This document shows positions 43,000-53,907 of a DNA stretch of 64,000 nucleotides, one piece after another (position 1 is the stretch's first letter; every line of letters starts with the position of its first letter). The DNA is from Nannobrachium achirus. Taxonomy: Eukaryota; Chordata; Actinopteri; Myctophiformes; Myctophidae. The notes below the pieces were generated by a model. It made no database searches, had not been told where the DNA came from, and was given only the letters and a program-made list of their open reading frames with translations. A program made the position numbers and the translations under genes. The stretch is from assembly GCA_963921795.1 (NCBI GenBank), contig OY997651.1, forward strand, positions 43,139,356 to 43,203,355. The letters run 5' to 3'.

Positions 43000-44235
43000 T
43001 AATTGCGACCCTAGGTCGCAGTTTAGTATATGAACGGTCACAGCTTGTCTGTATGTATCTCTGTCTGTCTGTCACGCCTGACACTGTGGTTCTATGGGTT
43101 TGTCACTTCATGCTCTGACATCACTGTGATGTCAGGGGAACCACTCTTAACAGAATGGGTTTGCCGCTCTGACAGCATGCTCTGGCTTCACTGTGATGTC
43201 ACACTAACAGAATCCCTTTTATGCCCATATATGGAGTTCCCTGATGTCATCAATATTAACTCATTGAGTGCCAATCCCGAACTAGTTCGGCTTTATTAGC
43301 GTATCGCAGAGTGCCGATCCCGAACTAGTTCGGCTTTAAAAAAAAAAAAAAAAAAAAAAAAAGATTTTGAAAAAAAAAAATTTGAATTTTTTTTTTTTGG
43401 ACCCCATCAAATCTGGTGAACATGATTTCAATCGCGATTTTGCATGTTCCACCCCCATACAACCCCATCTAACATACAGGGCAGCCATTTTTGTTTACAT
43501 AACATGTAAAACATAATGGCTATTATCTCAAGAATGCCTGAACGGATTTCCAATCGGATTTTTTTGTTTGAAAGCTGTGAACAAACTGCACAAATCCACT
43601 CCAATGCAATCCAGGATTGCATTGGATTTTTTAGAGCTCATTCTTCTCTGTTTTTTTCCCATGCATGAGGTGTGCAAGGTTTAATCGAGGCTAAATTGCA
43701 GAAAATAGATCTTCTAAAATGCTTGGTAGCCAATAGCTAACTTCAAGCTAACTTCATCCTCTTCCTGTACATGCACAAAGGAAAGTGTTCAGGCATGTCA
43801 TGGCTGCAGGGCTTGTGCATATACCAGCACTGTCTAAGTAGAATTCTCTGGTCATTGGGGCCCTCTAGTGGTGAAAAAGGGGGCACTCAAAGAGTTAAGA
43901 CCATCACCAAGGACTTCTTATGGGAATGCCCATATATGAAGGCCACATACCACACTGACGGCTGGTTCTACAGACAGAGATCTCCATGTGTGGGCATACT
44001 GTAAAATCAACACAAATGCCTGATGTCAGATGTCATAGACATCATAGGACTTTCACATAATAAATAACCAAGTAGGCATGTTTGGGCTCTCACAGCATAT
44101 CCATATACAGTACATGGATCTCCATATATGGGTACTACCAGGGGTCTCCATATATGGGTAACTGGTCCGATATACATCACTGGCCAGATGGCCATCGCCC
44201 TAGGTCGCATGTCGCCCTGAGGCGTCTTACAAGTA
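43000..44235. mobile_element. Longest copy of the CCATATATGG dispersed element
   Basis: Starts at about AATTGCGACCCTAGGTCGCAG and ends at GCCCTGAGGCGTCTTACAAG; GTAAT near each end may be a target duplication. Contains CCATATATGG at 43225, 44122 and 44148. A TTAA element is nested at 43256-43898. No long open frame. Confidence 0.65.
43256..43898. mobile_element. TTAA-flanked element nested in the dispersed element
   Basis: TTAACTCATTGAGTGCC and GGCACTCAAAGAGTTAA at the ends, 643 bp, with A-rich tracts near 43337-43380 and two CCCGAACTAGTTCGG palindromes. The empty target (CATCAATATTAAGCCC) is present at about 44972-44987. Confidence 0.88.
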
Positions 44236-44597
44236 ATATTATTGTTTTCATATGACCGTATGTAGAGAGTAACACTTACAGGATATAACCCTACTCATGT
44301 CAATGTGGCTGCAGTAAAAGGTCTGTTGAGTCTTATAGGTCAATTTCAGTAAACAACAATAACAATTTTCTGCATTGTTTATTTGCTGTAGAAACATAAC
44401 TTGGATCAACACATGCGGTGCGTTCGGATATAGGAATATGAGCAGCACACTGGCGTGCCCTCTGGTTGTTTGTTTATTTGAACGCACCCTAGATCTTGAC
44501 AAGTCCCAGAAAAGACACGCTTGAGTGGCAGCATAATATGCATTCCGCACTTCCGCCCTCCCTTTTTACAAGTTGTTCCAATGAACTGCTATGAAAT

Positions 44598-44690
44598 CCA
44601 ATGTATTTTGGAGAAGCGGCATGTGTACAGGAAATCTAGGTACTTTGTTTGCTTCACTCATATATGAACCACTGTAAACCACTGTAAGTT
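44598..44690 (+). pseudogene. Partial copy of lectin domain-1 exon end
   Basis: Matches the last part of the lectin exon at 28658-28740: TTTTGGAGAAG, CATGTGTACAGG, TTTGTTTGCTTCACTC and GAACCACTG are shared. The donor has become CATATA, so it cannot splice as in the parent. The following 44690-44790 and 45095-45175 match 32679-32765 and 32805-32880, showing it is part of a larger duplicated block with deletions. Confidence 0.8.
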
Positions 44691-44839
44691 ATGGTGACAC
44701 ATTTTGAAATAACGTTTTTATACAGAAATACATTTTTATTGGTGAGTTAACTTTCCATCATGTTATCCTTGATAAATCCTTGGTGTTATCCTTGGCAAAA
44801 ACTGCTGTGCTGCCTCCGGGCAACTGATTTCCCCCCTTG

Positions 44840-45110
44840 GGACATCACTGTGATGTCAGGGGAACCACTCTTAACAGAATGGGTTTGCCGCTCTGACAGC
44901 ATGCTCTGGCTTCACTGTGATGTCACACTAACAGAATCCCTTTTATGCCCATATATGGAGTTCCCTGATGTCATCAATATTAAGCCCATATCTAACAGGA
45001 CTTCATATGGGAATGCCCATAATATGAAGGCCACATACCACACTGACAGCTGGTTCTACAGACAGAGATCTCCATGTATGGGCATACTGTAAAATCAACA
45101 CAAATGCCTT
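44840..45110. mobile_element. CCATATATGG dispersed element, inserted in the duplicated block
   Basis: Carries the empty TTAA target and CCATATATGG at 44949. It separates two halves of the block duplicated from the lectin locus. Confidence 0.65.
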
Positions 45111-45864
45111 CCCAAAACATGATGCCACTCTATGCCATTTACAGAGCAAGATCACAATAACAGTAGAAAGAATACACTATAGGCTACCATTACTGATCAT
45201 CTTGGCACAAAATCCCCAATTAAAGGTGTATTCAGTGATAATAAAATTGGCCGGGGGTCATCTTGTCCCTTACTGGCCTTACAGCGTGGAAATGTTTAGT
45301 TTTTTATAGATTTTTTACACCATTATAATGTTCATCATTAGACCCAATCACTGAATATCGGTCGGCCTACGTCTCCAGCTTCAGGATATGTATGATACCT
45401 ACGAGACTGTGGCATTTTATGAGTTCAGTAGTTTACAATCTAGGCATTTAGCAGACGTTCTTAATTCAGAGCGACTGTGGTTCTCAAAACTTTTATTTTG
45501 ACCATCATAACTAAACATCATAACATACTGTAACTACGGCCATACTCTACCCTGATTGGTCGAGGACTGGCTGGCCACCTCTGAAAAACGAATCTAGCTA
45601 TGCTGGCAACACAGGCCATGGTGGAAGTCCTTATATGGTCAACACACATTCTAGTGAGGAGAATGAATGGAAAATGTACCAATTATATTTTTATTTGAAT
45701 GAAATACAATCACTGAATATACTTTTAACGCATTGTTATAATAGACTGTCTGATAATAATAAGATATTAATTAAACAAGACAGTAAATGTAACAGGAATC
45801 ATCTTCATTTGCATTATAAGGTCTTTAGCCTCCATTTTGCATCAAAACAGGTTCATACAGGTTC

Positions 45865-46290
45865 TTAACTCATTCGCTGCCTTTTCAAAATGGCTGCCAA
45901 GTACCAGGATGCCACGTTCCTAAATTTCTAGTGCACGGATCAATTTTTAGTGCACGGATCGTGCACGCCCATGCCTAGATCACGCACCACATGTGTAGTA
46001 CTTTTTCACAGCTTTCAAACAAAAGAATCCGCTTGGAAATCTGTTCAGGCATTCATGGGATAGAAGCCTTCAAAGTCTTCAAATGTAAACAAAGATGGCT
46101 GCCATTTTGAAAGATGTGTTCGTTATGGGGCTAAACATGCCATTTCGCGATTGCGATCATGCCTAATACATTTTAGGCATTTTTGTATTATTTTTTATTT
46201 TTTTTAAACGGGAAAACTCGGGAAACTCGGGCCATGGCAGTCTGGGGGTACTGTCGGGAAACTCGGGCCTTGGCAGTCAATGAGTATTGC
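45865..46290. mobile_element. TTAA-type element, relative of 43256-43898
   Basis: TTAACTCATTCGCTGCC start and GGCAGTCAATGAGTA end; inner sequence shares the ATGCCTGAACGGATTTCC and GCGATTGCGATCATG-like parts with 43256-43898. 45190-45500 is an unassigned dispersed repeat related to 55970-56220. Confidence 0.65.
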
Positions 46291-46399
46291 AGTTTAACAA
46301 AGAATTGCATAGTTGTATCACTGCATAATAGTCAGGTTCAGTGTGGAGATACAGTACTGATGCCATAAATAACAAAGCCCCCAGTGTGCAAGAACCTCT

Positions 46400-49300
46400 T
46401 TACTCAGAAAACAGGCTATAAAAGTCGTCAGGTTCTTCTCCGTCGTCTTCTTGAAGCTGAGCGTCCTTACAGAATGGTGGAGGGATCAACATCTGAGGAT
46501 CCATGATCCCCCGGACATTGTTGAAGAAACTGGTGGTGGCAGAAAAAAACGAATTGAAACAAGATATCGTTACACAACAATCAGGGCAAACTCCCAGACT
46601 GAAATCAGAAAAACAGAGCATTTGAAGGGTAATTTCTAATTAGTAGCGGTCGGGAGATACACGCACATCCACACTATTGCAACGGGTGCTGGATCAAATA
46701 TTGAAGACTGAAGAGAAGAATGATCCGCACACTGGGCTATATTGATTGTCTTAAGTACCAACTCTTATGCCTTAACTTAAAGGCCTGTCCTGTCTCCGAC
46801 GACCACAACCTTTCGTCTGAGAGTTCCGACTCTCCGACATGCAGCTTTCCGAACTCTAATTCTGGGTAATGCTTTTCAGAAGATGCAAGTGACGTCATGT
46901 TGTAGTTGAACCGGACCTTTCCGACGATTTGAGCCCTCTGTCTGTCCCTTCGGTCAGGTGTATACTGAGACAGTATACTGAGATAGTCAGTATACACCTG
47001 ACGAAGGCCGGAGAAGCCGAAACGTTGTTTTTATACCACTGGTTAATACAATGATTTGGGGAGTTTTAGGACAGTGTGCGGATCCATTCTTCTCTTTAAT
47101 TTCTAATTAGTCGCATGTATGTCGACGTGGCTCAAAGAAAACATCTGATTTTGGTCGAGCGACACGGTGTGTAGCCTACTGTCACATTCCGCTCCTCGGT
47201 GCATGGACTTTGACTGTTTATTATTTTTTGGACATTGATTTAGGCCTAATTGTGTTCTGTTTTAGTCATATATAGATGTTGAGTTGTGCTTAACATTGTG
47301 TAGTTCCTGTTTTCATTAGTTAACTGTGGCTCCACCTGTGTCCTCGTAGTCTCCCAGCCTATCCCAGTGTTGATTGTCAGTTGAGTTCTGCTGTGTCTAG
47401 TTAGTCCTAGTCTATTTATACCCCCCTGTGTATTTTTCATCTCTTTGACAGTTTGTTGTCCTATGTAGTGTTTGGTGGCTATCCCCTCAGTATTGGCCCT
47501 TTACCAGTTTGTCATGAGAGTTGGTGTTTTACACTTGCCTATGTTTTGTATGACACTTTTGTTATTCAAATAAATAACTTAAGTTGAACCTTTGCTGCCT
47601 AGCATTTGGGTCCTGTTCCTCACTCACTCTTAACAGTGTACATTAGGTGACAAACTGTTAACAGGCTAATACAGAGGGCATGACCCCAAACACAAAACAA
47701 AGAAGCATAAATGTGCCCTGAAACATTGTACTTTTCCAGTTAAGAGGACAGGGCTAGGACATTAGTCTAGAAAATATATACATTTTCAACAGTGGAGTGG
47801 CCTTGACTGAAAAAAGTATTTGGGCAAGCCTTATTTCCTGTCATATGAACAGACCCGGAGTTTAGGCCAGTGGTTCTCAATTTATTTTATGCTCAGGGCA
47901 CCCCGGTAAATAACGTTTTCATTGATGGCACCCCTGAATTACTTTGGTACATTTTAGCACCTTACATTGTCATGTTACGATGATACACAAACATGTAAAT
48001 CTTTCCCCCCTAACATATCACCCTGGCCACAATATAACTTCTGGTTGGTTCTAGCGGAAGTGGCGGAAGTGCTGCGTTTAACGGACTTTACACCATGCTT
48101 TGCAGTCTTCCGGTGAAATTCTCACGGCGGAAGTTGAACGGTCTCTGCCTGATATTGTCACCAGGCTTTTCTCTTCGCAGATGAGTAAGCCTGGCTACGC
48201 GAGGCTACTAACATAATTATAGTATGTCACAAGGAGAATATCCGTTTCCATAGGACAGGTCGATAATAACGTCATAATCTTAAACACTTGAACCCCAGCA
48301 TCTCTATTCTGGAGAGAACATTCACCAAAAATAGCTGATCTATTGTGAGTTTGAAGATCAACTATTTTTGGCAAAGAGACTTGGAACTCCAAGTACAGTG
48401 TAACTCAGTTCTGTTTTAATAACTATAGAAGAGGTAAAACTGAAGTGATATTGATACATTCTAAATATTATCAAAGTATTCTGACGCAGCCCTGGACTTG
48501 TGTCATGTGGCACCCCAGGGTGCCACGGCACCCACTTTTTTGAGAAACAACTGACCTGGTCACCATCCATCCATGTTTGTCGGTGTGGAACAGAGTGCTG
48601 ATGGGGACACATCCAAACTCGGTGACAGTGCTCATGTATTTAGCTGTAGCAGAGAGAGAAGTCAGGGACGTGCAGAGAATGTTAGAGAGGCAGGGGCTGA
48701 CATTTCTAAAAGGGCCTTTGGTGAAAATAATGAAAATAGCAGACCTCCAAGCTCACAAGTGTCGCAGCGCAACGCGTTGTGAGCTTGGAGGTCGGCTATT
48801 TTCAGTGCTTGATACCACACTAAACTAAGCATAATCAAGTGAATACTGGAGATGTGGTGTAACGGCATGGATTTATATATAGAGGGCAATTCTTTCAACA
48901 TAAGATGCTGCATTCAAGTTCAGGAGAGTTTGGACAATTCTCTTGAATGCTGTCTTCAGGTATATGGCATGAAAAAGGGGCTATTTGCACTTCTTTCACC
49001 ATAGTAAAAGAGAGGGCACTTTTTATCGACGGGTAAAAGGGCATGGGCTCAAGACCCCTTTCATGTGTGCACATAATGTGTGCACGTGCCTGGAGAGAAG
49101 TACAGTAACTCCCTGGGGGAACTTGGGGCAGCACCGTGCTCAAAACAAGAAACATGTGAACATGAAAGAGGAAATGCACAATGGATGACATTTCTACACT
49201 AACAATAAAGATTAAACAGGATTGTTCATCAGCAGAAATCTTCTGGCATGGCCCTAGCTACCATTGAGATCATGACCTTGATGTATTTTTCCAGACCAAA

Positions 49301-51847
49301 AGTTTTTTCTATATTCGTGCAGCAAAGATATTATGACAGGAACTATTGCCAGTTTTGCTTCGTATGTACAATAGTGTCGCGCATGGGAAAACATGATGAT
49401 CTACAAGCCCTCACCACGTTTGATAAAAGTATCACATAATACTGGAAATTACATCTAGACCCCCGCTTGTGGGCATGGTCCCCCTTCAAAAAAGTGCACC
49501 ACTTTGAAGCATTTGTATGTACGATAGTGTCGCGCATGGGAAAACATGATGATCTACAAGCCCTGCACGTTTGATAAAAGTATCAAAATCCACCAGAATA
49601 CTGGAAATGACATCTAGACCCCCGCTTATGGGCATGGTCCCCCTTCAAAAATGACCTCAGTATTTTCTAAATCCTGTCTACGGGCCTGGTAAGAGGACAG
49701 AAGTGTGAAAGATGTCATTGCTTTTAGCTTACCCTTCCCCCACCGTTTCCTCTTCAGTTCCCCCCACCAGGTGTTGACCAGGACTCCCTGATTGGGTCCA
49801 GAGGAGCTGCCCAGCACAGCCTGGCCCAGGAGAGATGCATCCTTCGGGATGGCCAAGGGATGGAAGTCTGCCTTCAGTCGCCTCTTGCAACACGAGTGGT
49901 TCTGGTGGTCGATCCTATACAGAACGCGCTGGTAGGCATACAGTATAGGGTGACATTGTTTTTTTCAAATATTTATTTGGAACAATTTCCTGAATGCTTG
50001 GATATGCTGTATGTGCAGTATGTCATTGATGCGTTATTTGGAATCACACCACAGCTCCAGGCGGAGCCGCTCGTTTCACCAGCGTTACGTCGGCAGGTAG
50101 GGTTAGGTTTAGGCATAGTTTTACTGAGGTTAATAGGGTTAGGTTTAGGCATATAGTTTTACTGGGGTTAATGTTAGGGTTAGGGTTATAGGTTTAGGCA
50201 TAGTTTTACTGAAGTTAGGGTTAAGGTTATGTTTAGGTGGTCGGACCACCCGGCAGCTCCGCACGGTGCAAAAGGAGCGCTCCCTAGCTCCTGTTCAGCC
50301 GATCAAAAGCTTCCATTGGCGGGGTTTGCCTGGAGCTGTGGTGTGATTCCTAATAACGTGTCATTGATCTGTTTATTGATTTTCATGTGATTGGCACTAT
50401 TGTCCCCCCACCTCTTGATAGAGTAGAAGTACATCAGCCCGGAATGTCTTGTTCTCGTGAGATCCAATCTCTCTGAGGCGAATACGCTTGAACAAAGCAT
50501 CATACGTGTATTTGGCGAAGGCTGTGAACTTCCCACTTTGGACGGACTGTGTGAGAAAGACAACGAATGTGAATTACATTTATTTTGAGGTTAGAGTTGT
50601 GTAGTCAAAATCTTTTAGGTTAATGCATGTTTAACAACACATCTAAAGAATTTTAAAAACGTACCACGGTTAGGCTTCCAGTCATGAGAGGCGGCGATTC
50701 TGTGATAACGAAAATGATTTATTTTACTCAAAAGAAAACAATTATTCACTCAATTCAACATCACCTGGCAAGGGGTTCTGTACAGCACTTTTTTTTTACG
50801 AGTATACAAATGTTATCATTTACAAGCAATAAACAGAACAGCAGTTAGTATAACATTAACATGTTTATAGCTGGCTGCATATGCGGCTGAGCAGCTGAAA
50901 CCAGACACAATGAGACTGTTCAGCTGCTGCTGAAAGGGAATTCATCCTGATTTTAAACATCCATATATACTGTAGGATATAGTGTTGATTTCGTCGACTA
51001 AAACGATGGCGAAAATCTTTCAACTACCTTTTTTCACTGACGAAAACAAAATAAAAACAAAACAAAAACTAAGCTATGATGACTAAAACTAAATATACTG
51101 ACAATTTCATCAACAAATAAAAGCTAGACTAAATTGTTAGGGAGGGACTATAGTGTGGAGAAGAGATCCAGTAGAACTAAAATACAATTAATTTTATGTT
51201 TGGTTGCACTCAGATCTACAAGCTCACTACGTGAGTTGTGAGCTTGTCGATCGGCTATTTTCAGCATGCAACCAAATGTAAAATCAGCCATTACGACGCC
51301 ATCAAGGCCTGCCAAAATACATTAAACATTATACATTTAGTATAGTATAAAATATGACTAAAACTAAATTACATTTTACTATTACTATTTGAGTAAAACT
51401 AAATCAAAATTTCCTGTCAAAGTCAACACTGATGAGTACTGCCCTACAAAGTTTTTTGGTTTCACCAACTTATTTGTGTATCCCAAAGGTCAAATTGGCC
51501 TTCATGATATTGGAGGATAAACAAGTACCTCAATAACAGATACACAATCAGTGTCATAATCTCTTATAAATCTTTATGTCATTTGGCTGACCAGTTGACA
51601 CTTTTAAACCCATTTATCAGTCGATGTTTTGTTCGTAGTTACTGCACCCAGGCTTTGTAGAAGCCGAGTAGCCTAGGCCTAAATGAAAAAAGGTAGTCGA
51701 CTAAAAAAAATTGTCATAGATTTAGTCGACGAAATCAACGCTGCTACTCATGTCATGTCTGCCATTAGTTTACTCACTGCATCGGTGAGGTGTCTGGGCC
51801 ATGCAGCCCGTCAGCGCCAGGCATAAGAACAGGAGCAGGATTCTCAT
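46400..51847 (-). CDS. Ependymin-related secreted glycoprotein, copy 1
   Basis: Six exons: 51847-51778, 50699-50665, 50546-50412, 49928-49733, 48643-48556 and 46529-46400; 217 aa. Ependymins are secreted glycoproteins abundant in fish brain fluid, and the wider family (EPDR1/MERP) folds like bacterial lipoprotein carriers and may bind hydrophobic ligands. Seen here: signal peptide MRILLLFLCLALTGCMA, the SPPLMTGSLTV start of the mature part, YTYDALFKRIRLREIG, ENKTF with an N-glycosylation site, VLLLY, LGSSSGPNQGVLVNTWWGEL, the cysteine motif TEFGCVPIS, SFFNNVRGIMDP and the acidic end DFYSLFSE. Cysteines in PHRC, HSCCKRR, FGCVPI and PFCKDA fit the family pattern. Exon sizes are the same as in the neighbour at 60403 for exons 1, 2, 3 and 5. 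Last intron is long and holds two transposons. Confidence 0.88.
46645..47096. mobile_element. Palindromic Penelope-like insertion with hammerhead-like core
   Basis: 452 bp between 15-bp direct repeats TAATTTCTAATTAGT (46630-46644 and 47097-47111). Its ends are inverted copies (AGAATGATCCGCACACTG and CAGTGTGCGGATCCATTCT). It contains CTGACGA at 46998-47004 and GAAAC at 47019-47023, with a GGC/GCC stem between. Hammerhead motifs are known from Penelope-like retroelements; assignment here is inference. Located in an intron of ependymin copy 1. Confidence 0.6.
47876..48551. mobile_element. hAT-like element next to an ependymin exon
   Basis: Ends CAGTGGTTCTCAA and TTGAGAAACAACTG, with GGCACCCC-rich subterminal parts on both sides and recurrent hairpin copy 7 within. 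The right end lies 2-5 bp from exon 48643-48556, so the donor reads GT then the element end. No clear 8-bp duplication remains. Confidence 0.6.
48325..48371. repeat. Recurrent hairpin, copy 7
   Basis: CCAAAAATAGCTGATC and GATCAACTATTTTTGG with a short loop. Confidence 0.85.
48731..48804. repeat. Recurrent hairpin, copy 8
   Basis: TGAAAATAGCAGACCTCC and GGAGGTCGGCTATTTTCA: ATCTAC of other copies has become ACCTCC in the left arm and the right arm has changed to match. Confidence 0.92.
49362..49655 (+). repeat. Tandem duplication, unit about 153 bp
   Basis: GTATGTACAATAGTGTCGCG at 49362 and GTATGTACGATAGTGTCGCG at 49515 start two near-identical units ending in GGTCCCCCTTCAAAAA. Confidence 0.9.
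50025..50365. mobile_element. Miniature element with telomere-like internal repeats
   Basis: Long inverted ends (TCACACCACAGCTCCAGGC and complement) and internal GGGTTAGGTTTAGGCAT words. Sequence near 2390-2440 in the 1786-3329 transposon shares the CTGGAGCTGTGGTGTTG part. Confidence 0.75.
50981..51744. mobile_element. Element with TTGATTTCGTCGACTAAA ends
   Basis: AGTGTTGATTTCGTCGACTA at the left and its complement at the right, about 760 bp. Recurrent hairpin copy 9 lies inside. Sits in the first intron of ependymin copy 1. Confidence 0.75.
51191..51284. repeat. Recurrent hairpin, copy 9, with extended palindrome
   Basis: Core CAGATCTACAAGCTCAC and GTGAGCTTGTCGATCGGC; outside the core, TTTGGTTGCA and TGCAACCAAA are also complementary, so the palindrome extends into the flanks. 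Confidence 0.85.
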
Positions 51848-51916
51848 GGCTGCTTCTCTCACACGCATGCAATGGAATGAACAACAACACACCAGCTGTG
51901 GCATTATAGAGTCAGA

Positions 51917-51935
51917 ACACTTCCTAGTAAACAAG
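51917..51935 (-). promoter_or_regulatory. Conserved promoter block of ependymin copy 1
   Basis: ACACTTCCTAGTAAACAAG, 70-90 bp before the start codon, nearly the same as the block before ependymin copy 2. It contains a forkhead-type GTAAACA; the TATA sequence of copy 2 is replaced by TAGTAAA here. Confidence 0.5.
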
Positions 51936-52369
51936 GCTCCAGTTTCACGTCTACTTCCGTGTATTTAAAGTAGCCAAAAAACCCTTTCCCTTCATACTGA
52001 CAGAAAAGAAAAGGTGTGTTAAAGGACACTATGGAGAAGGCGATGATTTTAAATGACAATATGCTATTTGACCTACGATTTACAATTTAGGCACTTAATC
52101 CAAAGCGACTTACAATAAGAAAGGAAACATTAATACATCAAATGCATAGAAATAGTAATCCAAAAAACATAAGTAGACTTATGCTGCATTCACACTACGA
52201 AAAGCCAAGCTAATGGTTTGCTTGGTAATTCAATGTATTCTCTATGCAAACCAGCTTAAAAAAATTCCAAGCTTTTTTTTCCAGCTTGGACATTTTTAAA
52301 GCTGGTTGAAACATTGTTAACTTATGAAATTACATCTGGCATAGAGTAACTGCTAGGTCTTTTTTCTGT

Positions 52370-52734
52370 GCACTTTATTTGCGGTGCACTTTATTTTGCT
52401 GGGCACTTTATTTGCTTTGCACTTTATTCTGCCGTGCACTTTTATCTCTGCTGTGCACTTTATCTCTGCTGTGCACTTACGTAGTACCCGCATGAAGTAT
52501 TAGCAGGCAAGGAATTTTTGGTAGCATTTTAAGTGTTTTATCTAGGGAAGTGATGGCTTTTTAGCTTTTTAGCCGTTTTAGTGATGTGCTTAGCGTGTGT
52601 TGGGGTTGATACTGTTCTTGTGTATGTATGTGTATCGTGTTTCCCTTACTTGTTGAGCTCCTGTGAGAACTATGAATTTCCCCATGTGGGATCAATAAAG
52701 TCTATCGTATCGTATCGTATCGTATCGTATCGTA
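52370..52734 (+). mobile_element. LINE 3' end (L2-like) with TATCG tail
   Basis: Ends with GAATTTCCCCATGTGGGATC then AATAAAG and a (TATCG)n tail at 52702-52734; upstream are repeated TGCACTTTAT words. The tail form is typical of L2-type LINEs in fish. Only the untranslated end is present. Confidence 0.7.
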
Positions 52735-52820
52735 AGTGCAAAATGGCCTGACATCGGTCTATACAGTATGGATGATTAGTACATTCATGCAATACATTTT
52801 CCATGATTTGTTTTATATAT

Positions 52821-53078
52821 CAGTGGTTCTCAACCAATTTTAATTTCAAGGACCCCCTAGTCTGACTGCATTAGGCCGCAGACCCGGTTTCGATACCATT
52901 TGTTATCTGGGAGTGGGACCCCAACCCACTGTCCCGTGTTAATTTAACTCGAGAGTGTACAAATGGAACCAATGGACCCGTAACCATTTAGTTCCATTAG
53001 TACACTTTCAGAGTTACAGACCCGTAAGTGTCACTTTGGACCCCTGGTGGTCCCCGGAGCCAATACTGAGAACCAGGG
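52821..53078. mobile_element. hAT-like miniature element
   Basis: Starts CAGTGGTTCTCAACC and ends ACTGAGAACCAGGG with GGACCCCC words near both ends. Duplication not clear. Confidence 0.55.
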
Positions 53079-53432
53079 CCTTATATGACCAATCAAAGGT
53101 AAACAGAATCCAATCTATTCTACAGCATCTGCTGCGGTGTTGAAAGGAGGGAACAAAAGCCTGTGCTGGATTTTTTAGGGAACTCTGTGGGTTCCCTAAA
53201 TGCACTGTCATGTAATGTGATCTGCGGGGGATTTGCAGAATCTAGCTGAGCTAAGAGCACAAGACTAGAACTGGCATCTGGAATTTCAAGGCCAACCAGT
53301 GGAGTCGGTAAAGTTCCCCATTGTTCAAACATACCTGAACAGCACATTTCTCATGTCAAAACCCTTTGGTTTAAAATCTAGGTCGTTGCTTAACCCATTT
53401 AGGCATAGCATTATTTAATGCTTTAACCATTG

Positions 53433-53491
53433 AAAAATAGCAGATATACAGGCTCACAGCCGCGCTGCGAGCTTGTAGATCTGCTATTTTT
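53433..53491. repeat. Recurrent hairpin, copy 10
   Basis: AAAAATAGCAGATATACAGG and its near complement; GAAAAA occurs on both outer sides. Confidence 0.88.
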
Positions 53492-53834
53492 GAAAAAGTT
53501 GTGAAAATGTGTGCAAATCTTTGAATACATGTATTTTCAAAGCGAACGTTTGTAACTCAAATTTTGCTTCTGGGTGGTCCCTGGAACTAAATATTTTGAG
53601 ATGGGGGTCCGTGGCCAAATACATATCATTTTGGGGGTCCTTCACAAGAAAAGGTTTGAGAACCACTGACATAGTAGGCTCTCAAGAACAGACTAACTGA
53701 GCTGAAAAGGACCTTTTCTTTGACGATGGCCAGCCAGATTGCTGACACAGAAACATAGGTTTTTCAAAAAACCTTAGAAGGATTCAAAAGACACTTATAG
53801 AATCGGGTCAAAATTCTAATTTTCACAACTTTTC

Positions 53835-53907
53835 AAAAATAGCAGATATACAAGCTCACAGCGCGGCACTCGGTGCCGCACTGCGAGCTTGTAGATCTGC
53901 TATTTTT
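53835..53907. repeat. Recurrent hairpin, copy 11
   Basis: AAAAATAGCAGATATACAAG arm, inner stem GCGGCACTCGGTGCCGC, complementary right arm ending CTGCTATTTTT. Confidence 0.9.
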
